Below are positions 1 through 11,675 of a stretch of 64,000 bases of DNA, in pieces (positions within the stretch are counted from its first letter, which is position 1; each line of letters begins with the position of its first letter). The stretch spans positions 1 through 64,000 of the forward strand of contig CAICTM010000314.1 in the NCBI GenBank assembly GCA_903772945.1, written 5' to 3'. The position numbers and the translations under genes are program-made. This stretch comes from Seminavis robusta. Taxonomy: Eukaryota > Bacillariophyta > Bacillariophyceae > Naviculales > Naviculaceae. The notes below the pieces were generated by a model. The model did not search any database. It was not told where the DNA came from and was given only the letters and a program-made list of their open reading frames with translations.

Positions 1-2653
1 CGACGCTTTCTCCAGACGGCTGCCTCTTTATTGGATGGTATTGTAGACCGGAACCACAATTCGGAGAAATTTTTCGTCTTTGTTATCACTGTGCTCCAGC
101 GCAGTCCTGAGGTTATTTGAGCCCGTGATATCAAACGACGCCTTTCCTCACTGATGGATGCTTGGGACTCAGGAAAGTTTGCCATGTTAGTTCAGGAGAC
201 AGAACGTTGCATGCAAACCTACCTTAAATCCAAGCAGAAATCATCCACCCTTGACCAACGAGCCAGGATCTTCCATCAGAAGATGCTCAAGGGTGACGTT
301 CGTGGTGCAGTCCGATTTATATCGGAAGTAGAAACCTGTGGGGTTCTGCAGCCCACTGATATTGACACAAAGTCCGGGCTTTCTGTCCTGGAGGCACTCC
401 AATCGAAGCACCCTGAACCCCGCTCGGTTGATGCCTCCCATCTCCCCCACTATGACGCAACACCTGATTTTGTCAATCTCCAAATTACCGATGGTGTTAT
501 TGAGCACGTAGCTGGTCGCCTGTCTGGCTCTGCCGGACTCGACGGCACCGATTCCCGTGCTCTCTCCCATTGGCTTCTTGGTTTTGGCTCGGATAGTGGC
601 CGCTTTCGCCAAGCTCTGGCTCGTCTCACTGAGTGGATGGCCAACAGTTTGGTCCCGTGGGCCGCCATCCATGGCATCATGAGCAATCGTCTGATTGCCC
701 TTGACAAAAATCCCGGTGTTCGTCCTGTTGGCATTGGACAAATCTGGCGCCGTGCAATCGCAAAATGTGTCCTCCGTGTGGCTGGTCCAGCTGCTACCGA
801 AGCTTGCGGCATTGACCAACTTTGTGTTGGTCTCCAAGCCGGGGTTGAAGGTGGCGTCCATGCTGTCCAACAACTCTGGACTCAATTTGCCCATGAGCCA
901 GAATGGGGCTTCTTGAAAATTGATGCGCCCAATGCCTTCAATGAACTTGATCGCACCATGATGCTCTGGACTGTACGTTATGAATGGCCTGCTGGTGCTC
1001 GGCTAACCTTCAACTGCTACCGACACTACTCGCTACTCATTGTCCGAGCCAATAATGGCCACTCCTTCGCACTTTACAGCTGTGTTGGAGTGGTCCAAGG
1101 AGATCCTCTCTCCATGTTCCTCTACGGCCTTGCCCTCCTCCCTCTAATCCGCATCTTGAAGCAACAACACCCTCGTGTTCGTCAGCCATGGTATGCGGAT
1201 GACGCTGGTGGAGCCGGCAAATTTGTCGCCATACGAAAATTCTTCGATACTCTCCTTGAGTTGGGTCCTCGGTTTGGGTTTTTCCCGCAACCAGACAAGT
1301 GTGAGCTTATCACTACGCCTGCCAACCGCTATGTCGCCCGCGTTGTATTTCAGAAATATAACTTTAAAATAATGCATGGTTCACGTTATTTGGGTGGCTT
1401 CGTAGGCATTGCGTCCGAGTTCACACCCTGGCTGGAATCCCAAACCCGTGAGTGGGAACATTCTGTAGTACTTCTCTCCGAAGTCTGCTCGAAATACCCC
1501 CAATCCGCTTACTGTGGCTTGCAGAAGTCTCTGCAGCACAAATGGCAGTTTGTGCAACGGGTGACAAGGTGCTCTGCCGATTCCTTTGCAGCCATCGAGG
1601 CCGCTATCGCCACCACCTTCCTCCCAGCACTTTTTGGGGTCGCTCCTTCGGAGCTTCCCGCCCGCCAACTCACCAGCTTGCCAGTCAAAGCAGCTGGCCT
1701 CGCTCTTCCCAATCCCACTAGCACTATCGATGAAAATCGTAGTGCTAGTCAGGACATCTGCAGTGTGATCACAGCTAGTCTGTGTGATCCCTCCGAAGAA
1801 TTCCACATTGCGGATCACCGTCAGGCAGTGTCTGATGGTCGTGAGGCTCTTCGCGCTCGCCGCGAAGCTGCAGCTGCTGTGAACCTGCACAAGGTCTTAG
1901 GTACCTTGCCACGTTCCACTCGTTCTGTTGTGAAGCGCGCCCCGGAGACTGGCGCCTGGCTTCATGTGGTTCCATTGCCAGAAAATGGCACTGTTCTCGC
2001 TGCCCAGGAATTCCGCGATGCTTTGCACTTGCGCTACGATCGGAGCCCCTCTGATCTTCCCAGCCACTGTGATGGCTGTGGAGAGCGCTTCAGTGTCACT
2101 CACGCCCTTTCCTGTACCAAGAGCGGTCTGGTTCTCCAACGCCACAATGAAGTGCGTGATGAACTCGGTGATCTCGCTGCCAAGGCATTCATCCCATCTG
2201 CAGTTCGCGACGAACCCCGTATCCAACTTAGTCGCTCTGCAGCTACGGATGCTTCGCCTTCCAGCGACTCTCCTGTAGTTCTCACCCCATCCGAGGAACG
2301 AGGTGATCTCCTTATCCGTGGCCTTTGGCAACGCGGAACTGACGGCATAATTGATGTTCGTGTCATCAAACGCCTGTCTTTCCCAACGCCGCCACTTTAC
2401 TCCGTTTGTTGTCTCTGCTGATGGTCTCCTTGGGGCCGCAGCTGAGGCACTCGCGAAACGTATTTCCGCTTTGCTCGCTGCAAAGTGGGAACGCCCTTAC
2501 TCAGTGGTGCGTGGCTACGTTAATGCTCGGCTCAGCCTAGCTATTCTTCGGGCCCGCCACCTCTGCATGCGTGGCTCTCGTGTCCCTGCTGGCACCATGA
2601 GCTACCGTCGTTCTCTCTGGGATGCCGATGGTGCACTTGCACTCTTCCGCTAA
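1..2653 (+). pseudogene. Reverse transcriptase/endonuclease ORF, broken
   Basis: The main open stretch is 154-2421, and the same frame is open upstream to the window edge except for a TGA at 118-120. Palm motifs are visible: box A around DAPNAFNELD (about nt 922), box B GVVQGDPLS (about 1087) and the catalytic YADD (about 1192). A Cys-Cys-His-Cys knuckle starts at about nt 2068 (CDGCG, then H and C). A restriction-like-endonuclease-like stretch ends in IIDVRV at about 2349-2364. Just after it the frame changes: the conserved C-terminus (RRHFTPFVVS to GALALFR) continues in another frame to a TAA at 2651-2653. About 25 residues normally expected between these blocks in related elements are missing, so this is a deletion plus a frameshift. 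The in-frame stop and the frameshift make this copy inactive. Confidence 0.85.
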
Positions 2654-2820
2654 TTTTGCTCCCTTGTCCTTCCTGGTTTTCCTCCATGCACCCCCTTCCC
2701 TGCCCCCCTTGTTTTGCCCTGCTCGCGTCCTCATTGCTCTCCCCGTATGCCCACCACACCAGCCACCCACCACCGCAGCCACTGCTTTGCCTCGCCTCGC
2801 CCCCCTCGCTCCTTAACGTA
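1..2820 (+). mobile_element. Non-LTR retrotransposon, 3' portion, decayed
   Basis: The segment enters the window already inside the coding region and carries reverse transcriptase, a Cys/His knuckle and an endonuclease-like end. A pyrimidine-rich untranslated tail follows (about 2654-2820). I see no poly(A) run or target-site duplication, so the 3' boundary is approximate. The domain order (RT, then CCHC, then a nuclease-like end) is that of R2-type site-specific non-LTR elements and related diatom elements; the exact clade is not resolved. A second, 5'-truncated tail of a related element lies at 35985-36240. Confidence 0.85.
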
Positions 2821-2963
2821 TCTATTTAGTATTTATTTTCTACCTATCATAGTATGTGCTCCCTTGACTCGGCGGAATTGATCCGAGATCCGAGAGCCAA
2901 CGTGGCGACAATGTGGAATTCGAGAGATCTTGAGATCTTGATGACGAGATTGATGATTATGAG
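2654..2963 (+). other. Retroelement pyrimidine-rich tail and spacer
   Basis: From 2654 to about 2815 the plus strand is dominated by C and T. This composition is typical of the 3' untranslated tail of this element group. 2816-2963 is AT-richer spacer, with short GAGATC/GAGAT repeats near 2920-2965 just upstream of the LRR gene. Confidence 0.5.
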
Positions 2964-3077
2964 ATGATGGTCTCTCTTTTCTTCAGCTGTCTTGCTTGGG
3001 TCGTTCAGAGTTTCCCTTCATCAATAGAAACCGCTATCTGCAGATTAGACATCAAACGCCAGAAAGAGAGAGGCTCG

Positions 3078-4793
3078 ATGCAGCACTCTGAAAAGCCCAA
3101 TGCTCAAGGAGCGGCTTCTATGAGTCCCTCGTCGCTCACGGATGAAGCATCAAGATGTGAGACGGGTTCTTCCGGCACAGTTCCTTCTGATGGCAAAGGA
3201 GAAGACGAACCACCAACTGCAAAGATGGCCGAGATTGAGGATTCGAATGATGCAACTACGATTATCTCTCCGTGTGATGTGCAAAATCTTCCCCAACAGT
3301 CTCCGCCCGCATCCACCCCAGGGGCATTCGCCGTTGTGAGGTACCGGCAAGGTGCTCCTTCGGCAATAGGGCAGGACCACTCCCCAGAGGCGAGGACCAG
3401 AGAAGACCATCCGCTGGAAGTGCAGATCCGTGAATCACATGTTGTTTTGGATGATCCAGAAGACATCCATGATGAGAGACGTAGAATTATTGGAGGTGTC
3501 GACGGCGAACTGGAGCTCGTGGAGGCCACAGTACTTCCGACGAAAAATGATTCCTGTTCGGAAGATGATCAAATCAAGGACGTCGCCCATTGGTTGATGG
3601 GCGTCTGCGTCATAAGTGCTTTGATACTTATATTGGTTTTCTCCCTGGGGTCAATGAGTGCAACGGCAGAAGCAAACACGCCCTTGATGGAATCCTATTC
3701 AGTAGGTCCAAACACAACTATTTCAACAACGCAGGAACGCTGGTATCCTCCATTCACTCTGGACATTCCAAGGACCGTCATTACAGCCATCGAAGAGGAC
3801 GAGCAAAGCCCCTTCTACAAGGCAAATCTTTGGATGTGGAATGACCCAAACTTGGCTTCTTACTCTCCCCAGAGACAAAAGCAAAGGTTCTACATGGTGA
3901 TGTTGTTCTATGCTACTAATGGTGAGAGTTGGATTCACAGTGACAACTGGCTCGACTATCAAGTAGCAGAATGCAAGTGGTTCTCACAGAGTAGATATGT
4001 GGAAGATAGCAAGTACTTTGAACAAGATGTCTGCGACTACAGGGATGGCGACGACGAAGTGGTCATCAATCTGAGCTTGGCTTCGAACAACTTGACGGGG
4101 TCCTTCCCTATTTGGTGTGCTGCATTCATTCCTCACATCCAAATATTGGACCTGGGCAACAACCACATTGAGGGATCGCTACCAACCATTACTGCCACTC
4201 CCAGCATTGAGGTTTTCATTGTATCCAACAACCCCTTCCAGGGTGCTGCCAGGATGAGTGCTGGGGCCTATTTTGAGAACATGAAAGTGCTCCGAACGGA
4301 TGGGACAAAGTTGCAAGGAAGCAATGGAGCTGCTTTGGTTTATGTTACCCCAAACATTGAAGTTTACAACTTCACGGCTCAGCAGTACAGTGGACGGATT
4401 TGGCCACAATATGGCTTGCTGACAAACATGGAATACCTAGGTAAGTTCCTTCAATCAACCGGGCGTCAGCCGTCTCCATGCATAGACCATGCTTATTTTA
4501 AAGTTTCCATTGCTTTATCCTACTAGGGTTTGGTCATACGAACACTTTTAGGTACCATTGCTACCGAGCTAGGATTGGCAATTTCATTGAGAGAGCTTGA
4601 CATGAGCAGTTTGCCCCATGTCTACGGGACAATTCCGTCAGAGTTTGGTCAGTTGTCCAATCTACGGCTCTTGGATCTTCTGGGTACTCCCATCACGGGA
4701 ACCATCCCTGCATCATTATGTGCTAGAGAAGAGGTGGACCCGTTGAACCTTACTGCTGACTGTGATCTGCTGCAATGTTGTAGTACCTGGTAG
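3078..4793 (+). CDS. Membrane-anchored leucine-rich-repeat protein
   Basis: Two exons, 3078-4440 and 4552-4793. The intron has GTAAGT at 4441 and ends TTTTAG at 4551, and the split glycine codon is restored exactly. The product is about 534 aa. Residues 1-170 are polar and acidic, and one transmembrane helix lies near 172-194 (VAHWLMGVCVISALILIL). An extracellular-type domain follows with the diatom pre-LRR signature (NLWMWNDPNLASYSP, then NWLDYQVAECKW). A short set of LRRs comes last (LDLGNNHIEGSLP; GTIPSEFGQL). In-frame ATGs at 2964 and 2967 would add up to 38 residues; 3078 was chosen because the related protein at 18782-20350 also starts polar. No kinase domain is present, so it is receptor-like. 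Its ligand and role are unknown, and the LRR block is short for the family. Confidence 0.8.
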
Positions 4794-5367
4794 GAGCTAC
4801 CTCATTGTTCGAATCAAGTGATTGATTCTCTACATGTATAGAGTGGACGCCATCGTGACGGCATTCTCTCTGTGGTTCCGAGGAGACCATGCTTTTCAAG
4901 TCGAGGTAAGGTCACCTCAGAAATTTGAACGATGATTGAAAGATGCCCGAAACTTCGAAACTTCGAGCTCAACACAGTCGAGCGAGTTGCCCTTCAACCC
5001 AGTCATTGGCTGTAGAAGTCGCTGCCTGTACGCGTATTCCGCAAGAACCTAGGCTGTTTACACCGTGGCTCATTCCAAGGAACTCACGGCCTGCGAGGAA
5101 CATGCCCACCAGAACAAGGAGGCCTGGGTAATGGTAATCATGACCACAGGAGATCTTGATCTGATTGAGTCAGATGGTTTCTAACATTTGTGCAAAGGCG
5201 GACCTGATGCGTCTGCATCGTGCATAGCTGTACATGTAGTAAATCGACTAAAGACTGTTAATGTATTGCAAACTAGATCAGTGTGGAAGTTTCGGCAGAA
5301 GGCCCGTATCCATTTGCTAGACGGCGGCACCGATTCAACTTCGGCGGTATCTGCTTTCAGGTGTGGA
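4794..5367. other. Intergenic, nothing recognised
   Basis: Short plus-strand frames occur here but none has a recognisable motif or good composition. I see no repeat or RNA gene. Confidence 0.5.
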
Positions 5368-6162
5368 CTACTCGCGTCGGGAATGGAACAAATGAAAGAT
5401 CATGGAAGTCACCGCCAGACCGCCAGAGAAAAATACTGAAAAACCCTGCAAGGACGCCGACTCTTCGAAATCTTGGGCTGCCCAAGCCGCATCTATGGTT
5501 TGGGTCAATGTCCTATTCAGTTCCGATGCCTCCCAATAAACACCACAAACGGCGCCTTGCGGAAGCTCATCTGAAGCGGCTGCATTGTCACAATAACCGC
5601 CGAAATCGTAGCTCTCGATTGCATCGCGGTGGCAAAACTGAGCCATGCCTTCGATAGTAATGCCTTCCTCGGGGTTGTATGCGCCATCTAGTAGGGCGTC
5701 CAGCACCATGACGCGGGCCTCAAGATCCTCCATCAAGCACCACAACGCGCACTGGGGCAACAGGGTCGTGGAGCTTTCCCATAAGTTGCACGGTTCATGG
5801 ACATTGAAGTTTGCGAGAGGGCCGCAGAACATTTCCTCCCCATCCAACGACATCGTAGTGATATCTTGAAGCGATTCTGCCAGATGCTTCACCTGACAAT
5901 TAGCAGAACATACCACACCCCACGTTTCATCAAACAAACCCTGGCAAAACTCTGCAGTGTTGAAGGCCGTATCCATCTTGAAACAAACGTAGCTTAGCGA
6001 AAAGAATGGGCGAGGAGTTTGCACTGCTGTGTAGTAGAAGACTGTGCGGTCTTCAGATATATTTGCTTTCCCGAACAGGGTTCGTTTGCAAGGTGGCCGC
6101 CGTGGTTCGCAATGATGATCAGAATGACCAATCTCTTTGGTGACCACGACCCGAATCCACAT
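5368..6162 (-). CDS. Uncharacterised Cys-containing protein, 5' end uncertain
   Basis: I do not recognise this protein. The frame is open on the minus strand from about 6266 to the TAG at 5368-5370. The first ATG (6162) gives 264 aa. The middle is rich in spaced cysteines (CQGLFDETWGVVC, then CQVKHLAE) and acidic residues. A weakly hydrophobic stretch (FFSGGLAVTSMIFHLF) sits just before the C-terminus. The frame reads coherently upstream of 6162 without an ATG. A second overlapping minus frame (6296-5994) starts with ATG directly after a possible CATAG acceptor. The true 5' end may therefore lie in an upstream exon, or the locus may be a gene fragment. Confidence 0.45.
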   Translation of the reverse strand: MWIRVVVTKEIGHSDHHCEPRRPPCKRTLFGKANISEDRTVFYYTAVQTPRPFFSLSYVCFKMDTAFNTAEFCQGLFDETWGVVCSANCQVKHLAESLQDITTMSLDGEEMFCGPLANFNVHEPCNLWESSTTLLPQCALWCLMEDLEARVMVLDALLDGAYNPEEGITIEGMAQFCHRDAIESYDFGGYCDNAAASDELPQGAVCGVYWEASELNRTLTQTIDAAWAAQDFEESASLQGFSVFFSGGLAVTSMIFHLFHSRRE

Positions 6163-6651
6163 CTGTCGTCGCCCTTCATACCCTTCCAAAACCAGCTCTG
6201 CGCGTCCTCTTGCAGGTCTAGGTGCAGCGGGCGTAGGAAGTCGTACGTATCCAGCAAGCAGTTACCACCAAGTGTCTCGGGTGACGCTGGGTTCATCTAT
6301 GCGAACAAGAAAAGTGCAGCTGCGGCTCGTTTATTACGAGGAGCCAATTGGCACGAACCTATCAAGACTGTGGCGAACTGTGAGCGCCACCCTCTCAGGA
6401 GGCGGATGGAACATCAGAGAATGTCGGATTTAAAGCTCGCGAGAAAGCTTCCGACATCTTCTCAGCGCTTTGTGGTCGCAGAACGCCGAACAGCAGATTG
6501 ATTCGATTGATCATTCGATTCCATTCCATTTTGCAGGCATTTGAATATTTGCTCTGACCATGGAGCCTTTCCCACCCGTGCTGACTGCAACAGCAGTGTT
6601 GAAACTGCATCTACAGATATTAGCACTGCAGATCTGCATGAAGTGTGTGAT
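6163..6651. other. Divergent intergenic region with unresolved 5' ends
   Basis: This stretch separates a minus-strand gene from a plus-strand gene. Both have frames that stay open upstream of their first convincing ATG (minus to about 6266, plus to 6511). A TTTTGCAG at 6529-6536 could be the acceptor of a 5' intron for the plus gene, and a TTCGCATAG just 5' of 6296 on the minus strand could be one for the minus gene. I could not resolve either exon. Confidence 0.4.
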
Positions 6652-8332
6652 ATGGTGGCTCCTGATACCACACCATCGGAAGTGGACCTGGTGGCTCGAG
6701 AATCGAACGTTCAAAGAGACAAAACCTTTCAGGATGCAGGTCTTTCCTTGGAGCGTTTCCCTCAGTCTTCTGGTGAGGCAGATTTGGTTGATAAGCTCTT
6801 GGCTGATGAAATTGAAAAGCTGTCTTTAGAAGAGAAGGAGCGAAATACTTTTGATTTATATGGAATGGCCCAAGAAACCAAGGACCCTGAGAACATTGAT
6901 GAGCTGCTAGAGCAAATGGAGCTGGAAATTCGAAAGATAAATCGCCGGGAGGCCTATGAAAAAGCCAAGTATTTGAATGAAGAATATGTGATGGGAAAGG
7001 ATTTCCGGCATATATTTCTTTGCTGTGATGGGTTTGATGTCAAGTCTGCGGCTCACCGAATTGTGCAGCATTTTGAGGTCAAACGGGAGCTGTTTGGTGA
7101 TGCACCTCCATTGGCCAGAAATCTGCTCATGAGTGATCTCAGTGAAGATGACATGAACGTTCTCAACTCAGGAGCCTGGCAGATCTTGCCTGAGCGTGAT
7201 GCTGCTGGCCGTCTGGTCTTGGTGATATGCCCTGGCTACAGGGACAACTCTGTAGCAATGGATTCTCATGTAAGTGCTTCAGAAGCTGTGCTGCAGTGTT
7301 GTCCTTGCCATGCTCTTTGTGTCTAAATGCAGTCTTTTGTCTTCCTTCGAATCAATCTATTTGCAGCTACGTAGCCAAGCGTATTTTGTGTTGAGCTTTC
7401 TCCTAACTGAGGATGTACAACGGAAGGGCATTGTTGTGGTAGTCTGCCTTTTTGGAGAATCCCTGGTCAAACTACAACACACAATTTTTCTCCAATTTGA
7501 TCGAATGAAAAAAATCAGGTCAGGGGGGGTGCACAAGGTGGCTGGTGTCCATTTCCTGTTGAGCCAAGAATACCTTCGTCCTTTGGTTTTTGGCATGCAA
7601 TGGTTACTTCCGGAGCACTTGAGAACCAAAGTACGTGTCCATTTTGGGAACTTTGAACAGCTCAAATTCAAATTGCAGACCTTTGGAATCCCAATGGATT
7701 GCTTCCCATGCCATCCCAACAAACCCATTAATCTGGAGAATCATCTTCAATGGATTCAAAGCCAACGAAAGCAGGAAGAAAGGGGCAACAGTAATACAGC
7801 TGATACCATAGTCCCTGGTCGATTTGATGTCCTCTTTGGACGAGGAAATACAAGGAATCACACGGGCAACGTGAGAGCTGCACACATTGCTGACATGTTT
7901 CGAGACAAATATGAGTCGGTTGGGAAGTTTGAAAAGACAGCAATTGCTGAACGCATTGTCACAATTATACAAGAATCGCAGGGGCGTTTTTTGAAATGGG
8001 AAGATGATGTATGGGTAGAAGTGGACCAACAAGCTGCAAGGAACAAGGTATGTGCAGAAATGGATGAATATCTTGGCACGGAGAAATTATTTAGGTGTTC
8101 TTTTTCACCCTTTCGTTGCTTGTAGATTTCCCACTTTTATCGAAACACACGCAACAAAGGAGGCCCCAGCCAGAGCAAGCAATCCACATCTGATGGGTCA
8201 GCCATTGATGATGGCTCTGCCACCAACTCAGAGGGAGAATTGTTGGCTTCAGCTGTGTCCAAGCGAACACAATCACATTCAACACAACAATCGACAAAGC
8301 GAATTCAGAAAAGGCGCCCACGGGATGACTAA
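6652..8332 (+). CDS. CRAL-TRIO-like plus DUF6824 protein
   Basis: Three exons, 6652-7269, 7367-8047 and 8126-8332, all joined in phase 0 (GTAAGT/TTGCAG; GTATGT/TTGTAG). They give about 501 aa. The N-terminal two thirds matches the diatom Sec14/CRAL-TRIO-like layout: an acidic LSLEEKERNTFDLYGM helix, then FLCCDGFDVKSAAHRIVQHF, and a hydrophobic core ending TFGIPMDCFP. The C-terminal part is a DUF6824 domain: DVLFGRGNTRNHTGN, then FEKTAIAERIV, GRFLKWEDDVWVEVD and ISHFYRNTR across the last intron. A polar Ser/Gln tail ending KRRPRDD follows. CRAL-TRIO domains bind lipids. DUF6824 is of unknown function; a nucleic-acid-binding role is only a guess from its basic, helix-rich look. The frame is open upstream to 6511 without an ATG, so a 5' exon is possible. 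Confidence 0.85.
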
Positions 8333-8879
8333 CTCGAGTCGATGCGTCGTCCAAAGATCGGGACTTTGGATTATACAGCTTGTGGGAGAATTTGTTTTGT
8401 CCCGGTAGGACCGAGCATTCCTTCGGTTACGTCTATTGGTGCACTCACGATTATTGCAAACGCGCGAGTGAAGCTTTCAAGGCATCAGCCAAGCTGTCAA
8501 ATAGCAACGTGCTATTCCCAGCAACCATGCAATGGAGTATATATGGATCCCAATAACCACCAATTGAAACAACCTGTTTTGGCTTTTGCAGTTTCATTGA
8601 GAAGGCCTTCCCGTTTGCCTACCGCACGAATAGTATACACATACATCTGCACCAGCCATGGTATGATATGCCTAGCTAATAGACAAAGTGTACTTTTAAA
8701 CTAAACTACCAACTCAACTCACGATAGGTTCTATATAGTGTACTACCATTGATCGAGTGAATTGTGTTTTTGTTTTGTTTTGTTTTGCGCGTGGAATCCT
8801 GCTAGAGGCGTGCGATTGAATTGATTGTCCTGTCGTTGCATTGCATTGCATTGCATTGCATTCACTCATTTTAGTTTTT
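8333..8879. other. Convergent intergenic region with microsatellites
   Basis: This region lies between the 3' ends of two convergent genes. It contains pentanucleotide runs: TTTTG units at about 8765-8788 and TTGCA units at about 8835-8862. The second run would fall in the 3' untranslated part of the prolyl hydroxylase transcript. No gene is seen. Confidence 0.6.
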
Positions 8880-10426
8880 CTACCGCCCCGACCCGAATTC
8901 GGGAATGGGCAAATTCCACACCCACTTGTTGGCGGCCCACTTGATGCCCTTCCGAACGGGACACGCTCCATGCAACGAAAGTGGATCGAGACTTCCATCG
9001 GGTTTGAGACTGTAAAAGATAATGACTTTTCCACGAGCCGGTTTGACTTTGAGCCCCGTTTGACAATCGGCCATGTTGCGGGGCGGTGGCGCTCCACCAA
9101 ATCGTGGAAAAATAGTTTCGCCCCCTTCTTCGACATCACTGAGGTACCAAAACACGGTAATCATACGATTGCGTCTGCCATATTGAATAAAGTTGCGGAG
9201 TGTGGAAGGATCATTCTGATAGAGTTGCTTGTCAAAGTAGTCGTGGTGGGCGTCGTACTGTGATAGAAAACAAACATACGAATCAATGATGAGTTTGTAC
9301 CGTCATATCCAAATCACCTCCATTTTCTATAATATACACACACCTTTTCTCCATTCCCATAGCGGAGTACTTGTACATTTTCTTGATGGACGCGTGGCAC
9401 TCGTACCAGACTGGCGGTTCGATAATCAATTTCGGAAATCATGGGATGTGTGTTGTCGGTCAAGAATGTGGATTGCGACGTTCGAAAATCCGAGGCGGGT
9501 CGTCCCTTGTCCATATCCATGAGTGTGACTTCCGAGTATGCCATACTGGGTGTCGCTTGGGTTTGAAAAAAGTCGCATTCTTCTTCTCCCAAAAATCCAT
9601 CCACAGCAAAGACGAGGGGCTCCAAGGAAATGGTTTCCAAAGTGGCGGTTTGTTTTTTGGCAGAGGTGGTGGAAGTAGAATCATAATGAAGTGGAATGGT
9701 CCGTCGAAATCCAATCTTGACACCCGGCCAAATGAATTGTCCACCTTGAAAGACGAGTACCATTCCCATACTCGCTACTCCATCCATTTGTACGTGTTCA
9801 TTGTCTTCTCGCAGTAGCAATTCACCGTCGGGAGAAAAGACGGCCCACGGTTGATGCAGTTCGTCCATGGGAGTCAATTGGAGGTGGGTGACAAGCGCGT
9901 CCTTGAATCCATCCCAAGCGGGCAATCCTTCCAGTTGGATGGAAGGAGGATTACTAGTGTGCTGGGCGTTGGGGTAAAAGACAATCTGCAAGGATGCCAT
10001 GGTTTGATTGAGACACACCACGTGCATTCCAGCGACGGGTTTATCGTGGAGGACTTGCGAGAGACGGTCGGATGTGCACGCAAATTCGGGGGGAGGATGG
10101 AGACGGTCCGTCATGGTCACATCTGATTCTTGTTGTTGAGAAGACATGGTCTTTTGCTTCTGCAAGTCTCGATGCTTATTAGTAGTAGCGCTAGTAGTAG
10201 TAGATGACTGATGACGCAGGAAATGAGGAGTCAAGAGTCCCAACGACAAGGACAACAGACCTGCCACTACGCAAATCCACACGGGAAACACCAATCCACT
10301 CTTCTTGCTACTACTACTACTACTACTGCCGTTGCTAGGTTGATGATGATTGTTGTGGCTCTTTTTGTTGTCCTGCTTTTTCTTCTGGACTGGAGGATTC
10401 TGATTCGAGTGCTTTTTCTTGGCCAT
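8880..10426 (-). CDS. Membrane-anchored prolyl 4-hydroxylase
   Basis: Two exons, 10426-9344 and 9257-8880 (GTGTGT donor, CACAG acceptor, phase 0), giving 486 aa. It is a 2-oxoglutarate/Fe(II) dioxygenase that hydroxylates prolyl residues, probably in the ER/Golgi lumen. The N-terminus is basic and Ser/Asn-rich with one signal-anchor helix at residues about 44-66. The catalytic domain is C-terminal. The iron ligands are His365 and Asp367 in YDAHHDYFD, exactly at the start of exon 2, and His457 in SLHGACPV. Lys467 in GIKWAANKW is the 2-oxoglutarate-binding lysine. The motif VFWYLSDVEEGGETIFP is also typical. The ATG at 10426 was chosen because the upstream frame has no other ATG. A polyserine run (residues 34-40) is a microsatellite-like stretch of TAG/AGT triplets. 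The natural substrate is unknown. Confidence 0.92.
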
Positions 10427-11109
10427 TATGGCTGTCTGTTGTGTTTGTGTTGGTTCTTGCACCACCTTACAGACAGACAAAGATCAGATAGAGATGCAGA
10501 GAAAGACAAAGAAAGAAACACAGAGAAGACTATCAAGGATTTTATGTATCGACCATCGTGTAAGCTTGGATCTTGGAGGCTGGGTCATGTCTTTTTAGCG
10601 AACCCCAGCTGCAGGTGACGTGGGTACGGTAGTCAAAGCTAATGAATCCGGTGAGAGAACGCGTTTAGGAGCATTAGAGGAAGTGAAACTGCAAATTGGA
10701 TTTCGAGAACTGCGCGACTGAACAGGGAGGCTTCCGAGAGAAGAAAAGATCCTAGCTGCCACCTCCCAGAGGCTGACCACGAAGAGGCGTACCGGTACCG
10801 GTAGCCGAAGGCCGAAGCTAACATTTACTGTAACTTGAGCCAAGCCGTGCACCATGAGGACCCTTGCCTTTTGTCTTCTTTACACTACTGCTAGCTAGCT
10901 AGCTGCATGGGCTTGTCAGGAATCGAATCGAATCGAATACCAACAAGGCACGAGATTTGGCCACACGTGCTCGAGATGGAAAGTTTGCACATGAAGAATA
11001 TCAGCGTGAGACCTTTTATGGTTCCAACTTGAGAGCATGCTCGGAATTTCAAAATGGATTCGATTCAGTGCTGTCACCAATCAAGCCAAGCTGTCATTTT
11101 AGCTCAGGG

Positions 11110-11610
11110 AGGCGAGGTGGTACTCGATTGTCCATAGACTACCATTACTACCATGTCAACTCCCCTGTGTGGATGGATGGACCTTTAGAAGGAACAAAGC
11201 CAAGTCATTCATCAAGAGTGTCATGGTAACCGAGTTGCTTGTGGACTGCATGACTCTCTGTGGATCGCCGAGTTGTGGATGAACCCACCAGTGGCACCTT
11301 GCTTTCATGGTCAGTACTACTGGTACAGCACAATCAGCAACCACAACTTTTGACAAGCAAGCAACTTTTGTAGCTACCCGTAGTAGATAAGTTGTTCTAC
11401 TAAGTAGTCTACTGTACTAGCTTGCATGCAAAACTACGTTTTCATCTGGAGAAGTGTGGTGTGGTACTGACTGGCATGGCAGAACTACATGTAGCTGTAC
11501 TATACCGTACTGCATGTTATAAGGGCAACGCCTCGTCATTGGCCTCGTTGGCTGTGTTAGCTATTTGTTGTTGTGCAGAACGCTGGATCAGGAAAGCCTG
11601 CCAGGAAGGA
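11110..11610. repeat. Dispersed intergenic repeat, copy 1
   Basis: Blocks of this stretch align in the same order with 18449-18690. They are GAGGTGGTAC followed by GATTG.CCAT, then GTGTGGATGGA, then AAGCCAAG.CAT.CATCAAG, and later TGTGCAGAACGCTGGATCAG followed by AAGCC.GCCAGGAA. The copies are diverged and separated by different spacer lengths. No coding frame is conserved. It looks like an old non-coding interspersed repeat. Confidence 0.5.
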
Positions 11611-11636
11611 AGGGCTGGTTTTGCGGGATCCATGAG

Positions 11637-11675
11637 ATCTTGGATCCCGTTTATGACGCTATACCAGGGACTTAC
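11637..11675 (+). repeat. Short repeat shared with 16822-16860
   Basis: 23 bases (11637-11659) are identical to 16822-16844, and the match continues at lower identity to GGGACTTAC. Both copies lie a few hundred bases upstream of a plus-strand gene (CLEC16A homologue and ascorbate peroxidase). In the other copy the sequence forms a hairpin; here the right arm is eroded. Confidence 0.6.

Noticed and set aside
241-894. Minus-strand frame of 217 codons opposite the reverse transcriptase
   Set aside because: Shadow of the conserved RT coding region; no motifs of its own.
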